Source: Streptomyces cucumeris (GTDB taxonomy: Bacteria > Actinomycetota > Actinomycetes > Streptomycetales > Streptomycetaceae). From it: a stretch of DNA of 42,435 nucleotides. This document shows, one piece after another, positions 7,871-15,164 of this stretch (its first letter is position 1; each line of letters opens with the position of its first letter). The translations under genes and the position numbers were made by a program. Location: contig NZ_JANCLX010000050.1 of NCBI RefSeq assembly GCF_024295805.1, positions 1 through 42,435 of the forward strand, read 5' to 3'. The notes below the pieces were generated by a model. The model saw only the letters and a program-made list of their open reading frames with translations, ran no database searches and had not been told where the DNA came from.

Positions 7871-8128
7871 CTACTCGTAATCCCGCTGCAGATACACGGC
7901 GAGCATCTGTGGCTCGCCGGGGATCCCATAGGTGGCGGAGCGGTCGAACAGGACGTAGTAGCTGTGCGGCCCGTCGTGGTGTTCAGCGAGAGGGACGAGC
8001 TCGTTCTCGCTGACGGCGACCTTGCGGCGGAAGGCGAGGTACATCTCCTCATCGGCGTCGAAATTGTCCAGGGCGAAGTCGACTTGGGGGATGGGCTTCC
8101 GAGCCGGAGCCCGTTCAGTGGGAGACAA
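7871..8128 (-). CDS. small acidic hypothetical protein
   Basis: An 85-residue protein with VDFALDNFDADEEMYLAFR and SYYVLFDRSATYGIPGEPQ. Two adjacent TTG codons (8131 and 8128) can start it. GAAAGG upstream is better spaced for the second, which I used. No family is recognised. It sits between the frameshifted helical gene and the 7388-7828 gene. Confidence 0.55.
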   Translation of the reverse strand: MSPTERAPARKPIPQVDFALDNFDADEEMYLAFRRKVAVSENELVPLAEHHDGPHSYYVLFDRSATYGIPGEPQMLAVYLQRDYE

Positions 8129-8148
8129 CAAGAGCCTTTCGGCGGAGT

Positions 8149-8849
8149 TCAGCGCCGCTGCGCCGGGGTGGATGGCAATGCGCCGGGTCCAGCCGGGACC
8201 TTCGGCACCTGCGTCGTAGGGCTCCGTCGGGCGGCGACCAGTGCGGCTCGTCCGGCGTCGGTGAGCGCGACGGGCTGACCGGCATGTACGGGGTGGCCGG
8301 TGTCACGGACGACCAGACCGGCGTCCTCCAGCCGCTGCAGCTTGGCGTGAGAGATGCGGGTGCCAGAGGCAGCGGTCACGGACACCCGGCCGGTCAGCAG
8401 GTGTTCGAATACAGCTTGGCGCCTCCGACGATGGCGAGCAGCGCCGCCTTGTCGTCCGTCGAGAGCTGCTGCGCGTCGGGCGCGGTGGACGCCGCTGCGG
8501 CTTCGATGGGCTCCAGGGCGGCGAGCATGTTCCGGGCAGCGGCGTCCCGAGCGTTGGCTGCCTCCGCCAGCTGGTCCACGGTGCGGCCGATGCGTGTGAA
8601 CAGGGCACTGTCGACGTCGAACTCTCCGCTGGAAAGGCGGTTGAGGAGACGAAGGTAGAAGATGACACCGGTCTGGGTCTCGACCAGCTCGCGGTGCCGG
8701 TCGACCAGGTGGGCATGGGGCTCGTCGAGCACGCCGCGGTCGCGGTAGCCCCACAGGGTGTCGATGTCGTGGCCGGTGACGGCTTCGAGGCGGTGGTCGA
8801 GCGGGAAGACCGCACGCCGGGCGGGTGGCGGCGTGGGTTCAGGGGGCAT
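8149..8849 (-). pseudogene. frameshifted helical / winged-helix-like hypothetical gene
   Basis: Two coding segments lie in different frames. The first (8849 to about 8410) gives a helical body of the local paralogue group and ends soon after AIVGGAKLY. The second (about 8410 to 8149) continues seamlessly as FEHLLTGRVSVTAASGTRIS, a helix LQRLEDAGLVVRD and LTDAGRAALVAARR, which look like the recognition helix and wing of a winged helix. One missing base on the coding strand near 8405-8412 (TATTCGAAC, possibly a lost T) restores one protein of about 233 residues. Either the gene is broken or the sequence has an indel error. Programmed frameshifting is less likely because no slippery heptamer is visible. 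Confidence 0.65.
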
Positions 8850-8869
8850 AGGCGACCCTCTCCATGTGT

Positions 8870-9355
8870 TCAGCGGGTGTGATGGTGTGAGGTGTTCTGT
8901 GCGGGAGGGGGCAGACCCGGCAGTGCGGTGGGCGGCGGACCGGGCCGGGGCGTGGGAGTGAGGGTGGTCAGCTGCGGGGAACGGGAGCGTGCCGCGTGGG
9001 TGCGGGCGCTCAGCGGCCGACGGGTCATCCCCAGCCGGGCACCCACCGTGTCGTAGACGTCGTTGCCCGCCCGCGGCCGGATCGCGACGACGTGGATCTC
9101 CTTGTTATGGGTGGATTCCGCGGGCGCCGGGCGGACGGCGTAGACGACGCGCCAGTCCTTGCGGGAGTCCACGAACAGCTTCCGGAAGCCCTCCAGGTCA
9201 CCGTCGAGACGCAGCCCGAAACGCTGTGCGTTCACGACTTCCTGCAGGTAGATGAGGGTGAGGTCGCGGATGTCGCTGGGGGCCTGGAGGAGATCGGTCA
9301 GCGCGCGGGGGTCGAAGCTCAGTCCGAAGGCGGGCTGTCCCGCTCCCGCGGTCAT
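8870..9355 (-). CDS. RelE/ParE-like toxin-family protein
   Basis: A 161-residue protein. Residues about 10-115 resemble RelE/ParE toxins: FGLSFDPRALTDLLQAP (first helices), LTLIYLQEVVNAQRFGLRL, GFRKLFVDSRKDWRVVYAV with the typical WRVxY strand, then EIHVVAIRPRAGNDVYDTV. The rest (120-161) is Pro/Thr-rich. In that family this core cleaves mRNA at the ribosome or poisons gyrase; activity here is untested. The ATG at 9355 overlaps the stop of the DUF4913 gene (ATGA). No typical small antitoxin is adjacent, so the DUF4913 product or nothing may be its partner. Confidence 0.65.
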   Translation of the reverse strand: MTAGAGQPAFGLSFDPRALTDLLQAPSDIRDLTLIYLQEVVNAQRFGLRLDGDLEGFRKLFVDSRKDWRVVYAVRPAPAESTHNKEIHVVAIRPRAGNDVYDTVGARLGMTRRPLSARTHAARSRSPQLTTLTPTPRPGPPPTALPGLPPPAQNTSHHHTR

Positions 9356-10020
9356 GACGTCGGCTCGTCCGGTTCGGCGGCTTCCGCCGTGGCCGTCGTC
9401 TCCGTGCGCACGGACGGCGGCGGGCCGGGCAGGAGACGGTGCGCGGGCCGGTCGGGAGAGGTCATGCAGGCCGACAACGGTCCGCCCGGGGCACGAATCG
9501 CCGCGACGGTGTGGGTGAGGAAGTCCCGGTGCCACACAAACATCCCGGACAGCCCGGCTTCAGGGTCCTTGTGCTGCTGGTAGGCCAGCCACAGGGAATG
9601 GAGCCAGGCCACGACGTCGTCGTGCTCCTGCCACTGCAGGCACCAGGGCGCCGCGGTGGTGACCTCCGCCCCGTAGACCGGGAGGAAGAAGTCGTCGACC
9701 CAGTCGGACAGGGCGTCGAGTTCGTCTTCGCGTTCCTCGCCGTCCAGTTCCAGGATCGGGCGGGGCTCCGGTGGAGCGGCTGCCGGCGTCCCGCCGGGTC
9801 CCGGCATGCCGAACGCGGCGAACGGTGATGCACCCGGTGCCGGGGCGGAGGCGAGATGGTCGATCTGCTGGGCCTGTTGCGCCGACTGCTCCATGAGGCG
9901 TCGCACGCTCGCCTCGATTCCCTCCAGGTGCTGATCCGGAAGGCGAATGGGCTCCAACTCTCCGTCCAAGGCTGGCTTTTCAGATTCGGGCATTGCGAAG
10001 TTCGGCCTCCAACGAGACAT
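9352..10020 (-). CDS. DUF4913 domain protein
   Basis: A 222-residue protein. Residues about 118-195 match DUF4913 as I remember it: FLPVYGAEVTTAAPWCLQW, HDDVVAWLHSLWLAYQQH, then GMFVWHRDFLTHTVAAIR and GPLSACM. The N-terminal 45 residues contain a short coiled-coil-like stretch (EASVRRLMEQSAQQAQQIDH), followed by a Pro/Ala linker. DUF4913 proteins are common in actinobacterial mobile elements and have no settled function. The start could also be the ATG at 9993. It is cotranscribed with the DNA methylase upstream and the RelE-like gene downstream. Confidence 0.8.
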   Translation of the reverse strand: MSRWRPNFAMPESEKPALDGELEPIRLPDQHLEGIEASVRRLMEQSAQQAQQIDHLASAPAPGASPFAAFGMPGPGGTPAAAPPEPRPILELDGEEREDELDALSDWVDDFFLPVYGAEVTTAAPWCLQWQEHDDVVAWLHSLWLAYQQHKDPEAGLSGMFVWHRDFLTHTVAAIRAPGGPLSACMTSPDRPAHRLLPGPPPSVRTETTATAEAAEPDEPTS

Positions 10021-10137
10021 GGAAATACGGCGCCCTCGCGCGGCGCCGCCGACGGATCACTCGGAGTTCCGGCGGAATCCCGCCGACGGCTGCGCGTGGG
10101 GCTGGCCGCCTTGGCGACGGACAGGAGGGAGCAGGGA

Positions 10138-10893
10138 TCAGGCGGTGAGAACCACGTCGTCCTGCGTGAGAGTTGCGCGGATCGTTTCGGTGAGCCGGTC
10201 GGCGGCGATCGACGCGTAGTGCTCAGTCTTCTCAACACCGATGAAGTCCCGGCCCTCCAGTAGGGTGGCCACGCCCGTCGAGCCGGAACCCGCGCAGAAG
10301 TCGAGCACCGTACCGCCCTCGGGGCTGATCTTGACCAGCTCGCGCATCACCTCGACCGGCTTCTGCGTGATGTGCTGGCGCTTCGCCCCCGAGGGCTGCG
10401 ACGCCGAGTACATGCCGGGCAGATAGATCGGGTTACGGGAGCCGTCGATCGGCCCCTTGCTGGCCCAGACGATGAATTCACAGTTCTGGGTGAAGCGACC
10501 CTTCTGGGGCCTGGCCTGGGGCTTATGCCAGGCCAGGACACCGCGCCACAGCCATCCGGCGGCCTGGATCGCGTCCGTCGTGGTCGGAAGCTGGCGCCAG
10601 TCGGTGAAAAGCAGCGCCGTCCCGCCGGTCTTGGTCAGACGGTGGGCTTCGGTCATGATCTGCGTTAGCCAGAACGCGTAGGACCTCTGGTCCATGTTCT
10701 CGCCGGTGAAGTCGGCAAGGTCGTTCTTGGAGTCGGCAGAGGTGTACTTCTGCTTCGCGGAGCGGGTGGTGCGCTCCTTCGCGGTCCGACCGCCGGAGTT
10801 GTACGGCGGGTCAGTGATGACGGAGTCGACGCAGCCGTCCGGAAGGCCGGACAGAACGGCCAGGGCGTCGCCCTGGTGCAGGGAAAAAGGCAA
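10138..10893 (-). CDS. beta-class site-specific DNA methyltransferase (orphan)
   Basis: A 251-residue N6-adenine or N4-cytosine DNA methylase. The catalytic motif DPPY is at 28-31 and the SAM-binding motif FCAGSGSTG at 199-207, after HITQKPVEVM. Having the catalytic motif before the SAM motif is the beta-class order. No restriction endonuclease lies nearby, so it may protect the element from host restriction or act in regulation. I chose the TTG at 10893 because coding quality begins there (MPFSLHQGDAL) and a G-rich stretch (GGGG) lies 8 bases upstream. The open frame extends to 11148, but the extra residues look random and would run through regulatory element D. Confidence 0.85.
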   Translation of the reverse strand: MPFSLHQGDALAVLSGLPDGCVDSVITDPPYNSGGRTAKERTTRSAKQKYTSADSKNDLADFTGENMDQRSYAFWLTQIMTEAHRLTKTGGTALLFTDWRQLPTTTDAIQAAGWLWRGVLAWHKPQARPQKGRFTQNCEFIVWASKGPIDGSRNPIYLPGMYSASQPSGAKRQHITQKPVEVMRELVKISPEGGTVLDFCAGSGSTGVATLLEGRDFIGVEKTEHYASIAADRLTETIRATLTQDDVVLTA

Positions 10894-11347
10894 AGAGGAA
10901 CCCCGATTCGGGTGCGGAAACGCGGAGGGAAACAGCCGCCTCGCGCAGGAGTCCTCGCGGACCGGAAGTGGGCATGCAGAAGCCCAGGGCCGCAGACCGA
11001 GGAGGGCGAGGGGAGTCCAAAAACTGTAGAGGCGAAAGCGCCGACGACCAAGAAGTGCCTGCCGAGGTATCGGTGTCCGGCACCTCACGCCGCCTTTTTG
11101 GTCAACCGCCGATCCGCGCCTACTGTTTTTGAACCGCCCGGCGCACACCGCCGCTGGCTACCCCTGCCACACCGCACGGGGGTAACCCCCTGCCCCGGCA
11201 CACCTCGCTCACGGCCCGGCCACGCGGAGCGAGCGGCAACTCGCCCCGCACCGGCCCACCTCTGATCGTCCACCTCGGCTGCCGCGCCCTTCCGAGACGC
11301 CTCGCGCACGCGGCACACCGGACACCGAACCCTCCAAGGACACGCTC
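10894..11347. other. divergent intergenic region, 454 bases
   Basis: This region separates the minus-strand methylase from the plus-strand conjugation operon. It holds the diverged dyad element D, a compact inverted repeat GGGGGT-A-ACCCCC at 11178-11190 that may be an operator, and about 190 bases of untranslated leader before the methylase. No convincing gene lies in it on either strand. Confidence 0.5.
11060..11140 (-). promoter_or_regulatory. diverged copy D of the dyad promoter/operator element
   Basis: Read on the minus strand, bases 11111-11091 match the 21-base core of copies A and B at 17 of 21 positions (GATCG before, GGTTG, CCAAA, GGCG). Further downstream the CCGGAC block and an ATAC follow, as in copy C but with about four extra bases. 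The right arm has decayed (AAAAGGCG instead of AACCGGCG), so the palindrome is weaker. It faces the methylase gene, about 200 bases away. Confidence 0.45.
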
Positions 11348-11410
11348 ATGACGTCTCGCTACCCACCCATGCCCGAAACCGCTGATCGGCGAGCGGCCCA
11401 CTCGGGTTGA
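11348..11410 (+). CDS. 20-residue leader peptide coupled to the VirB1-like gene
   Basis: An ATG at 11348 follows AAGGA with 7 bases between and opens 20 codons (MTSRYPPMPE...). The frame ends in TGA at 11408-11410, which overlaps the TTG start of the next gene as TTGA. The overlap suggests that translation of the hydrolase, whose own ribosome-binding site is poor, depends on translation of this short frame. It could also be a degenerate N-terminus. There is no similarity to anything I know. Confidence 0.4.
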   Translation: MTSRYPPMPETADRRAAHSG

Positions 11411-12540
11411 AGGGGCTCGCCGCCGGTATCGGCACCGTCTTCCTCTCCCCCATCCTGCTAGCCGGCACCGGCATGATGCTGGCCGCCTCCGCCAGCGCCG
11501 TGCAGAGCAGCAGCACCGTCAGCAAATGCCGGACCGACATCGACACCGACAAGGTTGCCGACCAGGTCACCAAGATCCTCGACGGCGCCTCCGGCAAGGA
11601 CGTGCACGTCGAGGGCTTGGACCTGCCCGCCGAACAGGTCCCTAACGCACAGACGATCGTGGCCGCTGGCCTCTCCCTCGACGTCCCCGAAAAGGGGCAG
11701 ATCGTCGCGCTCGCGACGGCGATGCAGGAGAGTCGGCTGCGCAACCTCTCCTCCGGAGACCGTGACTCGCTCGGCTTGTTCCAGCAGCGTCCCTCCGAGG
11801 GATGGGGCAGCGCCCAGCAGATCCGCGATCCGGTCTATGCCTCCGAGCAGTTTTACAAGCACCTGCTCAAGGTGGACGGCTGGCAGCAGATGACCGTCCC
11901 CCAGGCCGCCCAGGCCGTGCAGAAGTCCGGACTGCCGGATGCGTACGCACAGTGGGAGAAGCTGGCCACCGCGCTGCAAACCGCCATCGCCAAGACCTTC
12001 CCCGGCGGCGGTGACGCGGACGGCAAGGACACGGACCAGGACAAGCAGTCGGCCACGACCGGCACCACCGGCTGTGCTCCGGGTAGGGACGGCTCCGGCT
12101 TCGGCCACATCCCCGAGGGGAGCGTTCCGAAGGGCTACTCGATCCCCAAGGACGCGGATCCGAGGGCGCGCAAGGCCATCGCCTGGGCAATGCAGCAGCT
12201 CGGCACGCTCTACCAGTGGGGCGGATCCTGCACGAACTCGCACGGTCCCGACCCCATGGGCCGCTGCGACTGCTCCAGCCTGATGCAACAAGCGTACGCC
12301 CACGCCGGCGTCACGCTCACGCGCACCACGTACACACAGGTGGGCGAGGGCAAGGCCGTCTCCGCCAAGAGCCTCCAGCCCGGTGACCTGATCTTCAGCC
12401 GCGGCAGCGCCGCACGGCCCGAGCACATCGGCATGTACATGGGCGAGGGTCTCGTGATCGAGGCGCCACGCACCACCAAGCCGGTCCGGATCACCCCGAT
12501 CAAGGACTGGACGATCCTCGCCGCCCGCCGCGTCCTCTGA
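11407..12540 (+). CDS. VirB1-like cell-wall hydrolase: transglycosylase plus NlpC/P60
   Basis: A 377-residue exported peptidoglycan hydrolase. Residues 1-30 are a hydrophobic signal or anchor. Residues about 80-195 resemble a lytic transglycosylase with a candidate catalytic Glu at 107 (AMQESRL), then SLGLFQQRP and DPVYASEQFYKHL. Residues about 245-377 are an NlpC/P60 peptidase with Cys289 (CDCSSLMQQAY) and His340 (PEHIGMYMG). Such two-domain enzymes open the wall for Gram-positive type IV secretion and head this operon, as VirB1 equivalents do. The TTG at 11407 is the only start before the signal sequence; an in-frame stop lies 24 bases upstream. A hairpin follows the gene. Confidence 0.85.
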   Translation: MKGLAAGIGTVFLSPILLAGTGMMLAASASAVQSSSTVSKCRTDIDTDKVADQVTKILDGASGKDVHVEGLDLPAEQVPNAQTIVAAGLSLDVPEKGQIVALATAMQESRLRNLSSGDRDSLGLFQQRPSEGWGSAQQIRDPVYASEQFYKHLLKVDGWQQMTVPQAAQAVQKSGLPDAYAQWEKLATALQTAIAKTFPGGGDADGKDTDQDKQSATTGTTGCAPGRDGSGFGHIPEGSVPKGYSIPKDADPRARKAIAWAMQQLGTLYQWGGSCTNSHGPDPMGRCDCSSLMQQAYAHAGVTLTRTTYTQVGEGKAVSAKSLQPGDLIFSRGSAARPEHIGMYMGEGLVIEAPRTTKPVRITPIKDWTILAARRVL

Positions 12541-12547
12541 CGCCGCC

Positions 12548-12570
12548 CCGCCCGGCCTCGCCCCGGGCGG
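12548..12570 (+). terminator. GC hairpin after the VirB1-like gene
   Basis: CCGCCCGG at 12548-12555 and CCGGGCGG at 12563-12570 form an 8-bp stem with a 7-base loop and no T run, as is usual for Streptomyces terminators. It may only partly stop transcription, because the following genes belong to the same system. Confidence 0.5.
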
Positions 12571-12671
12571 CCCGCGGCAAGTTGCACGCCCTTCGCGCAC
12601 CTCCCCCTCCGCCTTCACCTCCCCCGCCAGCTATCGCCTGGCCCGTGTATACAAGGAGCCCCGCCACGCCC

Positions 12672-12986
12672 ATGTCCCTCCCTCTCCCAGACCGCGTCTT
12701 CCAACTCGCTTACGATCCCGGAATCTCGCCCAAGGGCGGTGGTTTGCCCGGCCTGAGCGTGCTGAAGAACGTCGTCAACAGCATCAACATGTTCGGGATC
12801 ACCGCCGTCGTCGGCGCGCTCGCCGTCTCACTCGGTGTCTGGGCCTGGGGCCACCACACCGGTGGCCACCAGGCTGAAGCGAACGGGAAGAAGGGCGCCG
12901 TGGTCGCCGCCGGGGCCGCTCTCGGTCTGGGCGCCGCGAACGGCATCGTGGCCTTCTTCTCCGGCCTGGGGTCGCAGGTCCACTAA
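12672..12986 (+). CDS. DUF6112-type small membrane protein, VirB2-like candidate
   Basis: A 104-residue protein with a short N-terminal part and two membrane helices (about 37-57, GITAVVGALAVSLGVWAW; about 75-97, GAVVAAGAALGLGAANGIV) joined by a polar His/Lys loop. It matches the family I know as DUF6112. Size, topology and position between the VirB1-like and VirB8-like genes fit a pilin-like VirB2 subunit, but that is inference. Its stop overlaps the next start (TAATG). AAGGAG lies 15 bases before the ATG at 12672, a longer spacing than usual. Confidence 0.75.
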   Translation: MSLPLPDRVFQLAYDPGISPKGGGLPGLSVLKNVVNSINMFGITAVVGALAVSLGVWAWGHHTGGHQAEANGKKGAVVAAGAALGLGAANGIVAFFSGLGSQVH

Positions 12987-13678
12987 TGCGAAAACGACTC
13001 CCCGTCCTCTCGCTGTCCTCTTACGGCGTCGGCTGGTCGGCCAACCGGCGCATCGTGATCGTCGCTGTCGCCGTCGCCGTCCTGCTCGCCATCGCCGCCA
13101 CCGTCGCCGTGCTGACCGGAGGCGGGAACAGCCACCACGCTCGGGACACCGCAGCACCTGCCCCGACCGGCAGCCCGTCCTCCTCCGAGGTCGCACCCGA
13201 GCCTTCCTCTGGATCCGGTTCGATGGCCAAGCCTCCGCAGATCGCCGAGCCGGTCGCCTTCGCCAAGGCAGCGGCCGAGATGCTGTGGTCCTACGACACC
13301 CGTGACACCAGCCGCGATCAGCAGCTCGCGGGCATGCGCACGTGGGTGACCAAGGAGACCAAGTACGCCGACTGGGCCTCGGTCTCCGGCCAGGTCCCCG
13401 ACCCGGTGCTGTGGTCGCGGATGGCCGACCAGGACCAGCACGCCACCGCCCACGTCACCGAGGGCCACTACCCCTCCGCTTTCCAGCAGGCGCTGGCCGA
13501 GGACCCGTCCGCGATCACCGAGGCGTACGTCTATGTCGTCACCGTCAACGGCAAGCAGCACATCGGCTGGAAGACGGGCGGCGGCGGAGCCGAGGACCGC
13601 GCCGTGACCCTGGCGGTGCAGTGCCGGCCCCACGACGACTGCTCCCTGGCCGCCATCGCTCCCCAGGTCACGCAGTGA
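12986..13678 (+). CDS. VirB8/TcpC-like bitopic membrane protein
   Basis: A 230-residue protein with one membrane helix at about 22-45 (VIVAVAVAVLLAIAATVAVL), a Ser/Pro/Gly linker (46-80) and an outside domain (85-230). This layout is that of VirB8/TcpC scaffold subunits of Gram-positive conjugation machines. The outer domain has FAKAAAEMLWSYDTRD, a WVTKETKYADW helix and a beta-rich C-terminus. It overlaps the preceding gene by one base (TAATG), and the next gene follows after a strong AGGAGG site. Confidence 0.7.
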   Translation: MRKRLPVLSLSSYGVGWSANRRIVIVAVAVAVLLAIAATVAVLTGGGNSHHARDTAAPAPTGSPSSSEVAPEPSSGSGSMAKPPQIAEPVAFAKAAAEMLWSYDTRDTSRDQQLAGMRTWVTKETKYADWASVSGQVPDPVLWSRMADQDQHATAHVTEGHYPSAFQQALAEDPSAITEAYVYVVTVNGKQHIGWKTGGGGAEDRAVTLAVQCRPHDDCSLAAIAPQVTQ

Positions 13679-13710
13679 CCTGCCCCGACTGAGAAAGGAG
13701 GACATACCCC

Positions 13711-15081
13711 ATGGGCTTCTGCAACCTGCCCGTCGCGGACAAGGTATGCGCGATCGGTCGCGGGGCCAAAGGCGCGGCCGACTTCGTCTCCAATCCCGGC
13801 AAGGTGATCGGTGACTGGATGGCCACAAGCGCCGGAGAACTCGCTGCCGCGGCAGCTGACCTGGCGGCAAAGGCTGTGAACACCACTACCAACGTCGATT
13901 TGAACGCGGCCTGGTTCCGGGACAACTACCAGATGCTGCTGCCGATCGGCCTGACCATCCTCGTCGGCACCTTCTGTGCGCAGCTCATCCGGGCCGCCGT
14001 GCGACGCGACGGACAAGCCCTCACTCAGGCCGTCACCGGCACCGTCTCCGGCGTGATGTTCGTCTTCTGCGCCATCTCCCTGACCACCGTCGCCATCGAA
14101 GTCACCGATGCCCTGTCCGACGGGCTCTTCCAGGCGTCCCACCTGTCGATCGCATCCGCGGTCCGCCGTATCGTCAAGGTCTCCCAGATCGCGGGCCTCG
14201 CCGGGATGGGCTGGCTCGTGGCGGTAGTCGTCGGCATCGGGGCCGCGATCGGAGCCTTCCTCTACTGGTGCGTGATGATGGTCCGCAAAGTGGGCATCCT
14301 CGTCCTCGTCACGCTCGCTGTCTTCGCTGGTGCGGGTGGCGGCTGGGAGGCCACCCGCCGCTGGCGGCGCGGCTGGATCGAAGCCACCGCCACCCTGGTG
14401 TTCAGCAAACTGCTGATGACCGTGATCTTCGTCCTCGGTATCGCCGCGATGGGCAAGAGCGAAGCCAAGGACGGTATCGCCGCTCTGGCCGACGTCATGG
14501 CGGGCATCGTCATCATGGTCCTGGTGCTGCTCTGCCCGTACGCCACCTTCAAGTTCGTCCACTGGGCGTCCGAAGGCACGGACGGAGAGTCGATTCACCG
14601 CGCCGGTGGCGCCGGAGCCCAGCTCGCAAGACAGCATGCCGAGAAGGCCACGCGCAAGGCCGCCGCCGCGGTCACCACCGCCGGAACGGGCGGCGCGGCA
14701 GCCGCAGCGGGCGGCGCACCGCAGGGTCCCGACCCCGCGGGCGGCGGATTCCCCGGCGACATCGCCGCCAACCCCACCGGAGGCGGTGGCCAGGAAGGCC
14801 AAGGCTCCCCGGATTCCGGAGGCGACGGGCTCAAGAACGGCCTGGAGAAGGCCGTGCAGCCACCTCCGACCAGCCCCAGTGACGACACCAGCAGCCAGGC
14901 GGACGGCAGCCCGGCGCCAGGCGGATCCGGCGCAAGCGCAGCGTCGGGCCAGGGCGGCGGATGGCAGTCCACTCCGCCGACCACGACCCCGCCGCCGCAG
15001 GGCGCACCGCCCTCCTCCGGCTCACAGAACGCCACATCCGGCGGGACGGCCTCCCCGCCGCCACCTCCGGCCGGCCTCTGA
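13711..15081 (+). CDS. VirB6/TrbL-like polytopic membrane protein
   Basis: A 456-residue protein. Residues about 70-285 hold six hydrophobic segments, with a basic loop KVGILVLVTLAVF in the middle as seen in TrbL/VirB6 proteins. Residues 300-456 form a very Gly/Pro/Ala/Ser-rich tail, likely disordered and cytoplasmic or extracellular. It would form part of the inner conjugation channel. AGGAGG lies 9 bases before the ATG at 13711. A near-perfect 19-bp hairpin follows 13 bases after the stop and may separate its expression from the next gene. Confidence 0.8.
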   Translation: MGFCNLPVADKVCAIGRGAKGAADFVSNPGKVIGDWMATSAGELAAAAADLAAKAVNTTTNVDLNAAWFRDNYQMLLPIGLTILVGTFCAQLIRAAVRRDGQALTQAVTGTVSGVMFVFCAISLTTVAIEVTDALSDGLFQASHLSIASAVRRIVKVSQIAGLAGMGWLVAVVVGIGAAIGAFLYWCVMMVRKVGILVLVTLAVFAGAGGGWEATRRWRRGWIEATATLVFSKLLMTVIFVLGIAAMGKSEAKDGIAALADVMAGIVIMVLVLLCPYATFKFVHWASEGTDGESIHRAGGAGAQLARQHAEKATRKAAAAVTTAGTGGAAAAAGGAPQGPDPAGGGFPGDIAANPTGGGGQEGQGSPDSGGDGLKNGLEKAVQPPPTSPSDDTSSQADGSPAPGGSGASAASGQGGGWQSTPPTTTPPPQGAPPSSGSQNATSGGTASPPPPPAGL

Positions 15082-15094
15082 TCTCCTGCCCGAC

Positions 15095-15137
15095 ACCCGG
15101 GGGCGGGGAGGTGACCGCCACCTCCCCGCCCCCGGGT
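15095..15137 (+). terminator. perfect 19-bp hairpin between two conjugation genes
   Basis: Bases 15095-15113 and 15119-15137 are exact reverse complements (ACCCGGGGG... and ...CCCCCGGGT) around the 5-base loop ACCGC. There is no T run. It ends 27 bases before the TTG of the next gene, so it should act as a terminator or attenuator inside the operon. The same loop ACCGC occurs in the hairpin at 27715-27743. Confidence 0.75.
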
Positions 15138-15164
15138 TCCACCCGCGCCTCCAGGACCCGCCCC

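Noticed and set aside
8394..8440. Programmed ribosomal frameshift in the helical gene
   Set aside because: No slippery heptamer or following pseudoknot is evident, and five other one-base deletions in the window make an indel the better explanation.
10894..11148. Longer N-terminus for the beta-class methylase (start at 11148)
   Set aside because: The extra 85 codons have no coding bias, are rich in Arg/Pro/Leu, and run through regulatory element D.
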